Positions 8,494 through 15,900 of a stretch of DNA of 64,000 nt are shown here, piece by piece. The notes beneath the pieces were generated by a model. The model was not told the DNA's origin. It worked only from the letters and a program-made list of their open reading frames with translations, and ran no database searches. This DNA is from an uncultured Acidimicrobiaceae bacterium (GTDB lineage Bacteria; Actinomycetota; Acidimicrobiia; Acidimicrobiales; RAAP-2): NCBI GenBank assembly GCA_937975915.1, contig CALJTY010000030.1, positions 124,001-188,000 on the forward strand, read 5' to 3'. The first letter of the stretch is position 1, and each line of letters starts with the position of its first letter. The translations under genes and the position numbers were made by a program.

Positions 8494-9378
8494 TTAGGAC
8501 TTTGCTCCGTTGATAACCATTTGTGCTGGAGTTAGCGCACCTGAGCTCACACCCCACTTAGCAAGAATTGCTCCATAGGTTCCGTTTGCGGCGAGGGTCT
8601 TGAGTGCTGCCTGAATAGCAAGGGCAAGTGCCTTTCCTTCAGGTGTCTTCTGAGTTGCAAAACCGTATGGTGCGACGTTTACCGCGCTACCAAGAAGCTT
8701 GAATGCACCCTTTGAGGTTGACACCACGTAGCCAGCAATCTGGCTGTCGAGGAATCCAACTGTTGCCTGTCCTGAAGAAACTGCAGTGTTGGCTTCAGTC
8801 TGAGTTGCGAATGAAAGGATTTTTCCGGTCTTGTCTGTCTTGCATGCCTTTAGTGCAGCAGCAGCGTCAGTCTCTTCAACAGTTCCCTTTTCAACCGCGA
8901 TCTTAAGACCACAGAAGCTTGAGAAACCTGTGAACGAAACCTTTGACGATGACTTGGCGTAAACACCTTCACCAGCCTGGAAGTAGTCAACGAAGTTAAC
9001 TTGCTTCTCACGAGTCTTGTTGTCAGTGAATGACGAGTTACCAACTTGGTACTTCTTCGCAATGAGTCCGGCAATGATGTTGTCGAATGTCACCTTGTTG
9101 TGGTTTACCTTTAATCCGAGTGTTACGCCGATTGCGTTCATGAGGTCAATGTCGAAACCAATAATTCTTGATCCGCTCATTGATTCGTCTGGCGCGTAGG
9201 AAGGGTCAGTTGCAATCTGCAATGTCTTTCCAGCTAATGATGTTGGAACTAACTTGGCGTTTGCCGCGTTGTATTTTCCGGTTGTTGTTGCAGCACCTGC
9301 GACAAGTGTTGAAGACAACATGAGTGTTGCGATGCCGCTAGCAACGAGTGCCTTGCGAACTAGTGAATTACGTAGCAT
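8494..9378 (-). CDS. Polar amino-acid ABC transporter, substrate-binding protein (SBP family 3)
   Basis: Protein of 294 residues with a cleavable-looking signal peptide (basic MLRNSLVRK, then a hydrophobic core ending AGAAT). The mature part has the SBP_bac_3 hallmarks IGFDIDLMNAIG near residue 75 and PYGFATQKTPEGKALA near residue 230. There is no lipobox Cys, so it is either freely secreted or held by another means, which is unusual for a Gram-positive binding protein. A GGGAG ribosome-binding site lies 5 bases before the ATG. As the first gene of the importer operon it diverges from the sulfatase across about 230 bases. Confidence 0.92.
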   Translation of the reverse strand: MLRNSLVRKALVASGIATLMLSSTLVAGAATTTGKYNAANAKLVPTSLAGKTLQIATDPSYAPDESMSGSRIIGFDIDLMNAIGVTLGLKVNHNKVTFDNIIAGLIAKKYQVGNSSFTDNKTREKQVNFVDYFQAGEGVYAKSSSKVSFTGFSSFCGLKIAVEKGTVEETDAAAALKACKTDKTGKILSFATQTEANTAVSSGQATVGFLDSQIAGYVVSTSKGAFKLLGSAVNVAPYGFATQKTPEGKALALAIQAALKTLAANGTYGAILAKWGVSSGALTPAQMVINGAKS

Positions 9379-9459
9379 TTAAGCTCCCAACTTTCCCCGC
9401 CATTGTTGACGTTTGGTTCTCATTTTTATCAGTTATTGGTGTTCACGACCAAAAGGCCA

Positions 9460-9479
9460 CTATTTAGCCCTATTTGGCC
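9460..9479 (+). repeat. Tandem 10-base repeat in a divergent intergenic region
   Basis: CTATTTAGCC is followed directly by CTATTTGGCC (one mismatch), with GGCC/GGCCC blocks on either side. It lies midway between the importer and sulfatase operons (9379-9611), which otherwise show no feature I recognise. It could be a regulator site or chance. Confidence 0.35.
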
Positions 9480-9611
9480 CGTTCTTACGTGCTTGACCTG
9501 TTGTTTAGGGCCTCTAATCAGATGTTGAAACGTAAGCATTCAGTTACATACACGGGCTTTTGTGAGTTACGTATTTCACCTATCTTTAGGAAAGACGAAT
9601 CAGGGGGCACC

Positions 9612-11894
9612 ATGAAGCAGTACGAACCATTTGAAGGAAAAATCGGACGCACACTTTCTGAGTCGACCCCATGGTGGCCAACTCCGAAGCACCCAGGAAC
9701 AGACGCACCAAACGTCGTCGTATTTCTAATTGATGACCTCGGTTTTTCACACTTCAATTGCTTCGGTTCAGACCTCGTTACTCCCAACATCAACAAGCTG
9801 GCCGAAGGTGGACTTCGCTACACGAACTTTCACGTAACGCCTCTTTGTTCTCCAACTCGTTCAGCGCTGCTGACCGGACGCAATCACCACACTGTAGGTA
9901 TGCGCGGAATTTCTAACTGGAGTTCTGGTTTTCCAAGTATGCGAGGTGAAGTTTCTAAGCACGCTGGCACCATGGCAGAAGTTATGCGTGAAGCCGGATA
10001 CACCACACTCGGGATTGGTAAGTGGCACTTAACTTCCATGGAGAACGCATCTTCAGCAGGCCCATTCGATCAGTGGCCACTCGCTCGTGGGTTTGATCGT
10101 TACTTTGGATTCTTAGAAGGTGAGACTGACCAGTTCTCACCAGACCTCGTCTACGACAATCACCGCGTTGAGCCATCGAAGACTCCTGAAGAGGGATACC
10201 ACCTGAGTGAAGATCTCGTAGATCATGCAATTGAATTCGTTCATGACACCAAATCAATTCGCCCCGACCGTCCATTCTTTTTGTACTTTGCATTCGGTGC
10301 ACAGCACGCCCCTCACCAAGCACCTGCTTCATACATGGCAAAGCACCGTGGAAAGTATGACGAAGGTTGGGACGTAGCCAGAGAGCGCTGGTTTGCACGT
10401 CAACTCGAAATGGGCATCATTCCGCCAGACACTCAACTAGCTCCGCGAAACCCAGGAGTCGATGCATGGGACACGCTGCCTGAAAACCAGAAGAAGCTGG
10501 CGAGTCGACTTCAAGAGGCATACGCCGCATTCTTAGAGCACACAGATGCGCAGATTGGTCGTCTCGTCGATGACCTCGAGGCCATTGGTCAACTTGACAA
10601 CACACTGATCTTGCTCATGAGTGATAACGGAGCGTCCCAAGAAGGCGGAGCATTCGGCATCTTGCACGAAATGAAGTACTTCAACGGTCTTATTGAAACT
10701 CCGGACGAAGCAGTAGAGCGTCTCGACGATATTGGTGGACCACACAGTCACTCGAACTATCCGTGGGGCTGGGCACAGGCTGGGAATACGCCATTCAAGT
10801 GGTACAAGCAGAACACGCACGAAGGTGGCGTTCACGTGCCGCTAATTGCACATTGGCCGAGCGGCATCAAAGACAAGGGTGGTATTCGTAACCAGTGGCA
10901 CTACGTCACTGACATTGCTCCAACTGTCTTTGAAGCAACTGGCGTAACAAATCCATCAATAATCAATGGCTACGAGCAGATGCCAGTTACTGGTGCTTCA
11001 ATTGCTTACACGTTTGACAATCCAACTGCGCCTAGTCAAAAGACGAAGCAGTACTTCGAAATGGGTGGACACCGTGCGATGTACCACGAAGGCTGGAAGG
11101 CCGTTACCCGTCATGATCCGTGGTCAGTATTCCAACCCGGCGCAAACCCAGACGCATTCGAAAATGATGTGTGGGAGCTCTACAACATTGCAAATGATGC
11201 ATCGGAAACAAACAACTTGGCAGAGGAAATGCCTGAGAAGTTAAACGAGCTGATTGCCATGTGGTGGGAAGAAGCTGAAGAGTACGGCGTACTTCCACTG
11301 GACGACCGAGGCATTGAACTATTTGGAACTCGTTACCGCGACAATTCAGCGCACCCAGTTTCAAAGCACTACACCTACCTGCCACCACTCAATCCAATTC
11401 CAGCGCAAGCTGGAGCCGGACTCGGTGGACGTAGTTGGGACATGGAAGCAAAAGTTATTCGTAGTGCTGGTGAAAATGGGGTCATCCTGGCGACGGGAAC
11501 TGAGAACTCAGGTATCAGTGTCTTCATAAAAGACGACCTTCTGTACTTTGACTACAACTGTTTCAATGATCACTACGTGGTGAAGTCTTCGAAGAAGGTT
11601 CCAGAAGGTGAATCAGTTGTAGGGATTAACTTCAGACGCGGAAAAAATGATGCTGACGCGACCTTGGTGATCAACAACGAAGAGGTTGGTTCAGTTCACC
11701 TTCCAATCCTGATGCGAATTATCTCAAGTATTGGAATGAGCCTTGGTGCAGACGTTGGCTCACCAGTGTCTCTGGAATACAAGGCTCCTTTTAAGTTTCA
11801 AGGAACACTTCGACGAGTAGATATTCAGCTCATCACCCAAAGCGACAATAAGGAACAAGAAGCAGCAGCACGAGAAGGTATGGCGCGTCAATAA
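9612..11894 (+). CDS. Arylsulfatase-type sulfatase
   Basis: Protein of 760 residues from the ATG at 9612, which has GGGGG 4 bases upstream; 46 upstream in-frame residues look non-coding. The sulfatase signature CSPTRSALLTGR at residue 79 carries the Cys converted to formylglycine. Metal-binding text FLIDDLGFSHF opens the domain, and LLMSDNGASQEGG supplies the second Asp-Asn pair. GIGKWHL is the conserved Lys-His site. After about residue 560 a beta-rich C-terminal domain follows, as in other large (about 750-800 residue) actinobacterial and proteobacterial arylsulfatases. It hydrolyses sulfate esters. No signal peptide is seen, so it probably acts in the cytoplasm. A haloalkane dehalogenase follows 24 bases later. 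Confidence 0.92.
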   Translation: MKQYEPFEGKIGRTLSESTPWWPTPKHPGTDAPNVVVFLIDDLGFSHFNCFGSDLVTPNINKLAEGGLRYTNFHVTPLCSPTRSALLTGRNHHTVGMRGISNWSSGFPSMRGEVSKHAGTMAEVMREAGYTTLGIGKWHLTSMENASSAGPFDQWPLARGFDRYFGFLEGETDQFSPDLVYDNHRVEPSKTPEEGYHLSEDLVDHAIEFVHDTKSIRPDRPFFLYFAFGAQHAPHQAPASYMAKHRGKYDEGWDVARERWFARQLEMGIIPPDTQLAPRNPGVDAWDTLPENQKKLASRLQEAYAAFLEHTDAQIGRLVDDLEAIGQLDNTLILLMSDNGASQEGGAFGILHEMKYFNGLIETPDEAVERLDDIGGPHSHSNYPWGWAQAGNTPFKWYKQNTHEGGVHVPLIAHWPSGIKDKGGIRNQWHYVTDIAPTVFEATGVTNPSIINGYEQMPVTGASIAYTFDNPTAPSQKTKQYFEMGGHRAMYHEGWKAVTRHDPWSVFQPGANPDAFENDVWELYNIANDASETNNLAEEMPEKLNELIAMWWEEAEEYGVLPLDDRGIELFGTRYRDNSAHPVSKHYTYLPPLNPIPAQAGAGLGGRSWDMEAKVIRSAGENGVILATGTENSGISVFIKDDLLYFDYNCFNDHYVVKSSKKVPEGESVVGINFRRGKNDADATLVINNEEVGSVHLPILMRIISSIGMSLGADVGSPVSLEYKAPFKFQGTLRRVDIQLITQSDNKEQEAAAREGMARQ

Positions 11895-11918
11895 ACGTTG
11901 TAACTACAAAGGAGCATC

Positions 11919-12830
11919 ATGAACAGAGTACGTACACCGGATGAGCGATTTTTAAATCTTCCTGATTTTTCCTACACACCGCACTATGCAGAAGTTAAAG
12001 ATCCAACCGGTGGAGACCCGCTTCGCATGGCCTTCATTGATGAAGGTCCTCGTGACGGACAGGTCATGTTGCTTCTTCACGGTGAGCCGAGCTGGTCATT
12101 TCTCTACAGAAAAATGATTCCGATTCTCGTTGGCGCAGGGCACCGAGTCATTGCACCTGACCTCATTGGTTTTGGTCGTTCCGATAAGCCTGCACAACGC
12201 TCCGACTACACCTACCTACGCCACGTCGAGTGGGTGCGTGAATTGCTTTTCGACAAACTCGGCCTGCACAACATCACGTACTTCGGTCAAGACTGGGGAA
12301 GTCTCCTAGGTCTACAGCTCGTAGGTCTTTACCCAGAGCGCTACGCAAGGGTTGTAATTGGTAATGGTGGGCTTCCAACTGGTGATCACAAGCTCAGCGA
12401 TGCATTCTTTGCGTGGCAGACCTACAGCCAAACAACACCTGAGCTAAAGGTTGGCAACATTGTTTCTGGCGGTTGCAAGTTCCCACTTTCAGAAGAACTA
12501 ATCGCTGCGTACGACGCACCATTTCCAGATGACACATTCAAAGAAGGGGCACGTCAGTTTCCACTGCTTGTTCCATCAACGCCTGAAGATCCGACACATG
12601 ACACGAATGTTCGAGCTTGGGAAGGGCTAAAGCAGTTCACCAAGCCGTTCCTGCTTTGCTTCTCAGACAGCGACCCAGTAATGGCGGGAGGCGACAAGGC
12701 GTTTGCGTCACTTGTTCCTGGAACCAAGGGCCAAGACCACGTGACTATTAAAGATGGCGGTCACTTCTTGCAAGAAGACAAGGGCGAAGAAATAGCGAAC
12801 TTGATGCTCGCCTTTATTGCCAAGAACTAG
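11919..12830 (+). CDS. dhmA: Haloalkane dehalogenase (alpha/beta hydrolase)
   Basis: Protein of 303 residues of the HLD-I type. HGEPSW (residues 54-59) is the family's oxyanion motif. GQDWG (123-127) has the nucleophile Asp125 followed by the halide-binding Trp. GGHFLQED near the C-terminus supplies the catalytic His. The enzyme hydrolyses carbon-halogen bonds to alcohols; some relatives act on epoxides or esters, but the Asp-Trp pair and HGEPSW favour dehalogenase. ATG is preceded by AAAGGAG. It follows the sulfatase directly, so the two are likely one operon removing sulfate and halide from organics. Its stop shares CTAG with the convergent TrmO-like gene. Confidence 0.85.
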   Translation: MNRVRTPDERFLNLPDFSYTPHYAEVKDPTGGDPLRMAFIDEGPRDGQVMLLLHGEPSWSFLYRKMIPILVGAGHRVIAPDLIGFGRSDKPAQRSDYTYLRHVEWVRELLFDKLGLHNITYFGQDWGSLLGLQLVGLYPERYARVVIGNGGLPTGDHKLSDAFFAWQTYSQTTPELKVGNIVSGGCKFPLSEELIAAYDAPFPDDTFKEGARQFPLLVPSTPEDPTHDTNVRAWEGLKQFTKPFLLCFSDSDPVMAGGDKAFASLVPGTKGQDHVTIKDGGHFLQEDKGEEIANLMLAFIAKN

Positions 12831-13285
12831 AAGTAGTTCTCTCCGAGAGCTTCACTCCAAGGGGCGACTTTAAGCTCGCCCCTTGGAACGCTCCAGCGAA
12901 ACACTGGTTTGATGTCAAGTACTGGTGTGCCATCAATGCCGTCAAGACCACGCACCTGAATTGAGCGTTCATTAACAGAGTTAATGGCCACGGTCGTTAG
13001 AAGAATGCGGTTCGGGCGATCTTTGTTGCGCTGCGCAAAGATTCCTACGTCAGGCCAGTCAGTGTTGCCGCGTGGGTGACGGTGCCAAGGCCCTGGTGGG
13101 ACATCTTCAGCCCAGTCAGCAAAGAACACGACTTCGATGTGTGAGAACTCTGAGAGCCCCTTCAAAGCCTCTGAGGGGACGTCCTGGGCCAACTCAATGG
13201 TGCTTTCGATGTCATCCCAATTGTCGTCTAACGCCTCGCTGCGGTCGTTGCGGATATAAGCGATTGGTCTAACAATGTGTTCCAT
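12827..13285 (-). CDS. trmO: TrmO/TsaA-like tRNA methyltransferase-family protein (UPF0066)
   Basis: Protein of 152 residues. IAYIRNDR opens the domain. GIFAQRNKDRPNRILLTTV corresponds to the TsaA/TrmO core (usually RSPxRPNPIG). DGTPVLDIKPVF is the conserved end. TrmO methylates the N6-threonylcarbamoyl group of A37 in threonine tRNAs using SAM; the short stand-alone form seen here lacks the C-terminal extension of E. coli TrmO, so its substrate is less certain. The PNRI in place of PNPI is a small deviation. A 12-base-pair perfect hairpin sits inside the 3' end of this gene. Confidence 0.72.
   Translation of the reverse strand: MEHIVRPIAYIRNDRSEALDDNWDDIESTIELAQDVPSEALKGLSEFSHIEVVFFADWAEDVPPGPWHRHPRGNTDWPDVGIFAQRNKDRPNRILLTTVAINSVNERSIQVRGLDGIDGTPVLDIKPVFRWSVPRGELKVAPWSEALGENYF
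12856..12887. terminator. Perfect 12-bp hairpin inside the 3' end of the TrmO-like gene
   Basis: TCCAAGGGGCGA at 12856-12867 pairs without mismatch with TCGCCCCTTGGA at 12876-12887, leaving an 8-base loop. The stem lies 29-60 bases before the stop of the minus-strand gene and 26-57 bases past the stop of the convergent dehalogenase. There is no U-tract. It may be a bidirectional transcription barrier placed in coding sequence because the genes leave no intergenic space. Confidence 0.55.
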
Positions 13286-13356
13286 GCACCTAATCTAGTG
13301 AAGCGATCGAGCTCTGGGGGTATCGTGTACTTTCCTAGGAGCAACTTGAAAGAACT

Positions 13357-13947
13357 ATGGCAGAACTGACTTTTACATACGGAACTATGGCAGCTGGAAA
13401 GTCCACTCTGGCCCTCCAGCTCTGCTGGCAATTACGTGAAAACCGAAGCGACATTGCGCTTTGGACATTTGGACAGCGCAGCAATAACGGCAAAATTACG
13501 AGTCGAATTGGTATTGAGGCTGATGCTGACGCCATTGAAAATGGTGAGGATCTCACTCCTCGGATTAAGAAACTCCTCGCTGAAGGAGTAAAAATTCTTG
13601 TAATTGATGAAGCACAGTTCGCGAGTAAAGAACAAATCGACCAGCTCGGTCAACTCGTTGACGACGACGACGTCGATGTTCACGCCTTCGGTCTCTCGGC
13701 TGACTTTCAGCTAAATCTTTTTCCAGGTTCTGCCCGACTTTTTTCGATCGCCGACGTTGCTCGTGAACTACCTCTCACTTCAACGTGCTGGTGTGGAAAC
13801 AAAGGACGCTGCAATGCTCGAGTGGTTGACGGCTTGATTGTCAGAGATGGTGACCAGTTTGTTATTGGAGATGTCCACCACGGCGAGGTTCACTACCAAG
13901 TGCTGTGTCGCACGCACTATCGCACTGGCAAATTGGGCCCTATTTAA
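13357..13947 (+). CDS. tdk: Thymidine kinase, type II
   Basis: Protein of 196 residues, normal for the tetrameric type II family. Walker A is GTMAAGKST (residues 9-17). The Walker B-like motif DEAQF near residue 86 carries the catalytic Glu. The lasso region follows, with zinc-binding Cys in CWCGNKGRCNAR and LCRTHY. It phosphorylates thymidine to dTMP in pyrimidine salvage. It diverges from the TrmO-like gene. AGGAG lies 13 bases upstream of the ATG, further than usual, so leaderless or weak initiation is possible. Confidence 0.95.
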   Translation: MAELTFTYGTMAAGKSTLALQLCWQLRENRSDIALWTFGQRSNNGKITSRIGIEADADAIENGEDLTPRIKKLLAEGVKILVIDEAQFASKEQIDQLGQLVDDDDVDVHAFGLSADFQLNLFPGSARLFSIADVARELPLTSTCWCGNKGRCNARVVDGLIVRDGDQFVIGDVHHGEVHYQVLCRTHYRTGKLGPI

Positions 13948-13997
13948 AGTCGCCCTGTATCCACCCAAGATTGACTTCTGAACGTCAAAATGGGTGC

Positions 13998-14156
13998 ATG
14001 TCTATTGAACAAGAAACAAATGTTGGCCAAGGTATTGACTGCATGAACCGATTCGGAATCTTTTCCGAATGCCAAAACTGCGGTGGAAAATTATCGGCCG
14101 AACACGCTCACTACCGTTGCACGGCGTGTGGATGGCGTGACAGCTGCTGTGACTGA
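13998..14156 (+). CDS. Small zinc-ribbon protein
   Basis: Protein of 52 residues from the ATG at 13998; the longer frame upstream overlaps tdk and looks non-coding. Two CxxC-type knuckles (ECQNCGG and YRCTACGW) are followed by DSCCD at the C-terminus. That fits a zinc ribbon with extra Cys. No function can be assigned. It follows tdk by about 50 bases and converges on the NhaA-like gene. The coding case rests on the regular Cys pattern and the good start position. Confidence 0.6.
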   Translation: MSIEQETNVGQGIDCMNRFGIFSECQNCGGKLSAEHAHYRCTACGWRDSCCD

Positions 14157-14171
14157 GCTTTAGTTAAAGCT
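14156..14171. terminator. Short hairpin between convergent genes
   Basis: AGCTTT pairs with AAAGCT around AGTT, between the zinc-ribbon stop and the stop of the NhaA-like gene. Six pairs, mostly A-T, so it is weak; it is nonetheless placed exactly where a bidirectional terminator would be expected. Confidence 0.4.
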
Positions 14172-14974
14172 TACGAATCGATTTTAGAATTCAGGGCTAA
14201 CCACAAGAGTCCGAGTAGACCAGAAATTATCGCTGCAAAAAATAGACCTATGCGCGCTTGGCCGAGCTGAGAAGCACTGGTCAACGTAATCTCTGCGATA
14301 ACTAGCGATACCGTAAGTCCCATTCCAGCGAGCAGGCCAATGCCAAACACTTCTCGCAAATCCAAACTTTCAGGAAGTTTTAAACGAGAGAAGCGTGTGA
14401 GAAGCCACGCCGCCAAGAAGATGCCTAGAACTTTGCCAATGACTCTTGCGATAACCAACGCGACACTAATTTTCTCAAACGCCAGAGAGAAATTTAAGTG
14501 TGCGAGCAAATTGATCCAAATGTAAATAGGGATCACTACGAATGTTGCAAGTGGTGAGAGCAGTTGAATGAGCTTTCTCCGTAGAGGTAATAAAAATCCA
14601 AGTGCTGCTGCCCCGAGCGTGTAGACAGCACTTGCAACATGCAGGTGACTTCTAAAGAATATTCCAATAACTAAGAGGGAAAAAAAGTCGTCAGCTACTG
14701 CCAGTGTTAAGAGGAATAGTCGTACTTTGGGATTCACTCGTTTGCCAAGCAAGCTGAGTGCACCAATGGCTAGGGCAACATCGGTGGGCATTGCTACTGC
14801 CCATGCGTTTGATCCAGTGTGAAGTGAAATGAATATGCATGCTGGAATGAGCATTCCAGTGAGCGCACATAGTCCGGGAAGGATGGCTTCTCTTGGATGT
14901 TGGAGGCCTTCGCGAATTTCTAGACCAATCAGAACAAAGAAAATGAAGGTCAGAACATTTGAAAGCATGACCAA
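14171..14974 (-). CDS. nhaA: NhaA-type Na+/H+ antiporter, N-terminally short
   Basis: Membrane protein of 267 residues against about 380-430 for the family. It starts at the segment FIFFVLIGLEIREGL, which corresponds to roughly residue 60 of E. coli NhaA. The first membrane segments are therefore missing. The functional core is kept: MPTDVALAIGAL holds the equivalent of Asp133, and TLAVADDFFSLLVIG the Asp163-Asp164 pair that binds Na+/H+. Starts are TTG at 14974 or ATG at 14968. An in-frame TAG lies 12 bases upstream, so no longer N-terminus exists in this frame. It may be a decayed gene or a natural short form. It would exchange Na+ for H+ in the cytoplasmic membrane. Confidence 0.72.
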   Translation of the reverse strand: MVMLSNVLTFIFFVLIGLEIREGLQHPREAILPGLCALTGMLIPACIFISLHTGSNAWAVAMPTDVALAIGALSLLGKRVNPKVRLFLLTLAVADDFFSLLVIGIFFRSHLHVASAVYTLGAAALGFLLPLRRKLIQLLSPLATFVVIPIYIWINLLAHLNFSLAFEKISVALVIARVIGKVLGIFLAAWLLTRFSRLKLPESLDLREVFGIGLLAGMGLTVSLVIAEITLTSASQLGQARIGLFFAAIISGLLGLLWLALNSKIDS

Positions 14975-15004
14975 TCGTACCCTTGGCTAGTGCAAGGAAT
15001 TCTG

Positions 15005-15499
15005 TTACGCGATTGTGATTTCTCGCAGGTCTCCATCGTCAACATTGAAGACAAAGCCACGAATTTCTGTTCCAATAACGAACGGGCTACTTCGTAGTGT
15101 TGCAACGGTCTGCTTTACATCTTCGTCGACGTTTTTGTAGGCACCAAGCTTGAAAGGAGGACGCTGCCCGTATTCTTTTTCTAGCTCTTCCTGCAATGTC
15201 GCTTCTTCAAACGTTTCAAGTCCACACCGGGTGTGATGAATGACCATGATTGCTCTCGTCTGCAAGAGTCGCTGGCTGAGCAATAGCGAACGAATGGCGT
15301 CATCAGTTGCTAGACCACCGGCATTACGGATGAGGTGAGCCTGTCCGAGTTTTAGCCCTAAGGCGCCAAAGAGGTCGAGACGCGAGTCCATGCAGGTAAG
15401 GACCGCTAGGTGCAGTTGTGGCTCTGTAGGAAGCTCGTTGTGTCCGTGCTTTGGAACGTAGCTGTTGTTGTGAGCAAGAAGGTCATCAATTGCAGTCAT
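15005..15499 (-). CDS. Beta-class carbonic anhydrase
   Basis: Protein of 164 residues from the ATG at 15499; a start at 15541 would add 14 residues and run into the divergent gene's leader. Zinc ligands are the Cys of CMDSR (about residue 36), and His and Cys of HHTRCG (about residues 89 and 92). The Asp-Arg dyad of CMDSR is present. This matches the compact mycobacterial Rv1284-type beta carbonic anhydrases. It interconverts CO2 and bicarbonate in the cytoplasm, supplying carboxylases and pH control. Confidence 0.9.
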   Translation of the reverse strand: MTAIDDLLAHNNSYVPKHGHNELPTEPQLHLAVLTCMDSRLDLFGALGLKLGQAHLIRNAGGLATDDAIRSLLLSQRLLQTRAIMVIHHTRCGLETFEEATLQEELEKEYGQRPPFKLGAYKNVDEDVKQTVATLRSSPFVIGTEIRGFVFNVDDGDLREITIA

Positions 15500-15555
15500 G
15501 GGGTACATCATAGAAACAATCCCCGATGTGGCTACGCTCATAACTGGAGGGCCTT

Positions 15556-15900
15556 ATGAACAGCAATGAAGAAATCCGTGAAGAGTTACGACAACCTGCC
15601 TTAGATCTTCGAGGGCTCATTCCTGACGTCATGAAAGGGTTTGCTTCACTATCGAATGCAGCAATGTCACCTGGTGAACTGGAAGTTGGAATGAAGGAAC
15701 TGCTAGCGCTGAGCATTGCAGTTACTCGTGAGTGCGATGGATGCATTGTGGCCCACGCACGTGGATGTGTTCGAAATGGCATTACCCGCCAACAGGTTGC
15801 TGAAGCGATGGGCGTTGCTATTTTGATGAACGGCGGTCCCGGAACTGTTTGGGGCCCACGTGCGCTTCGCGCATACGATGAAGCTTCTGGCGCGTCTTAG
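15556..15900 (+). CDS. AhpD/carboxymuconolactone-decarboxylase-family protein
   Basis: Protein of 114 residues. The family core is KELLALSIAVTRECDGCIVAH, written here only as its key parts: a CxxC pair at residues 60 and 63 (CDGC) and His at 67. These are the redox residues of alkylhydroperoxidase AhpD-like proteins. GGAGGG lies about 6 bases before the ATG. It may reduce peroxides or act as a thiol-redox protein. It converges on the P450 gene with a 4-base stop overlap (TTAG). Confidence 0.87.
   Translation: MNSNEEIREELRQPALDLRGLIPDVMKGFASLSNAAMSPGELEVGMKELLALSIAVTRECDGCIVAHARGCVRNGITRQQVAEAMGVAILMNGGPGTVWGPRALRAYDEASGAS

Noticed and set aside
9474..9611. 46-residue N-terminal extension of the sulfatase
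   Set aside because: No family likeness; the ATG at 9612 has a GGGGG ribosome-binding site, and the extension falls in the promoter region.
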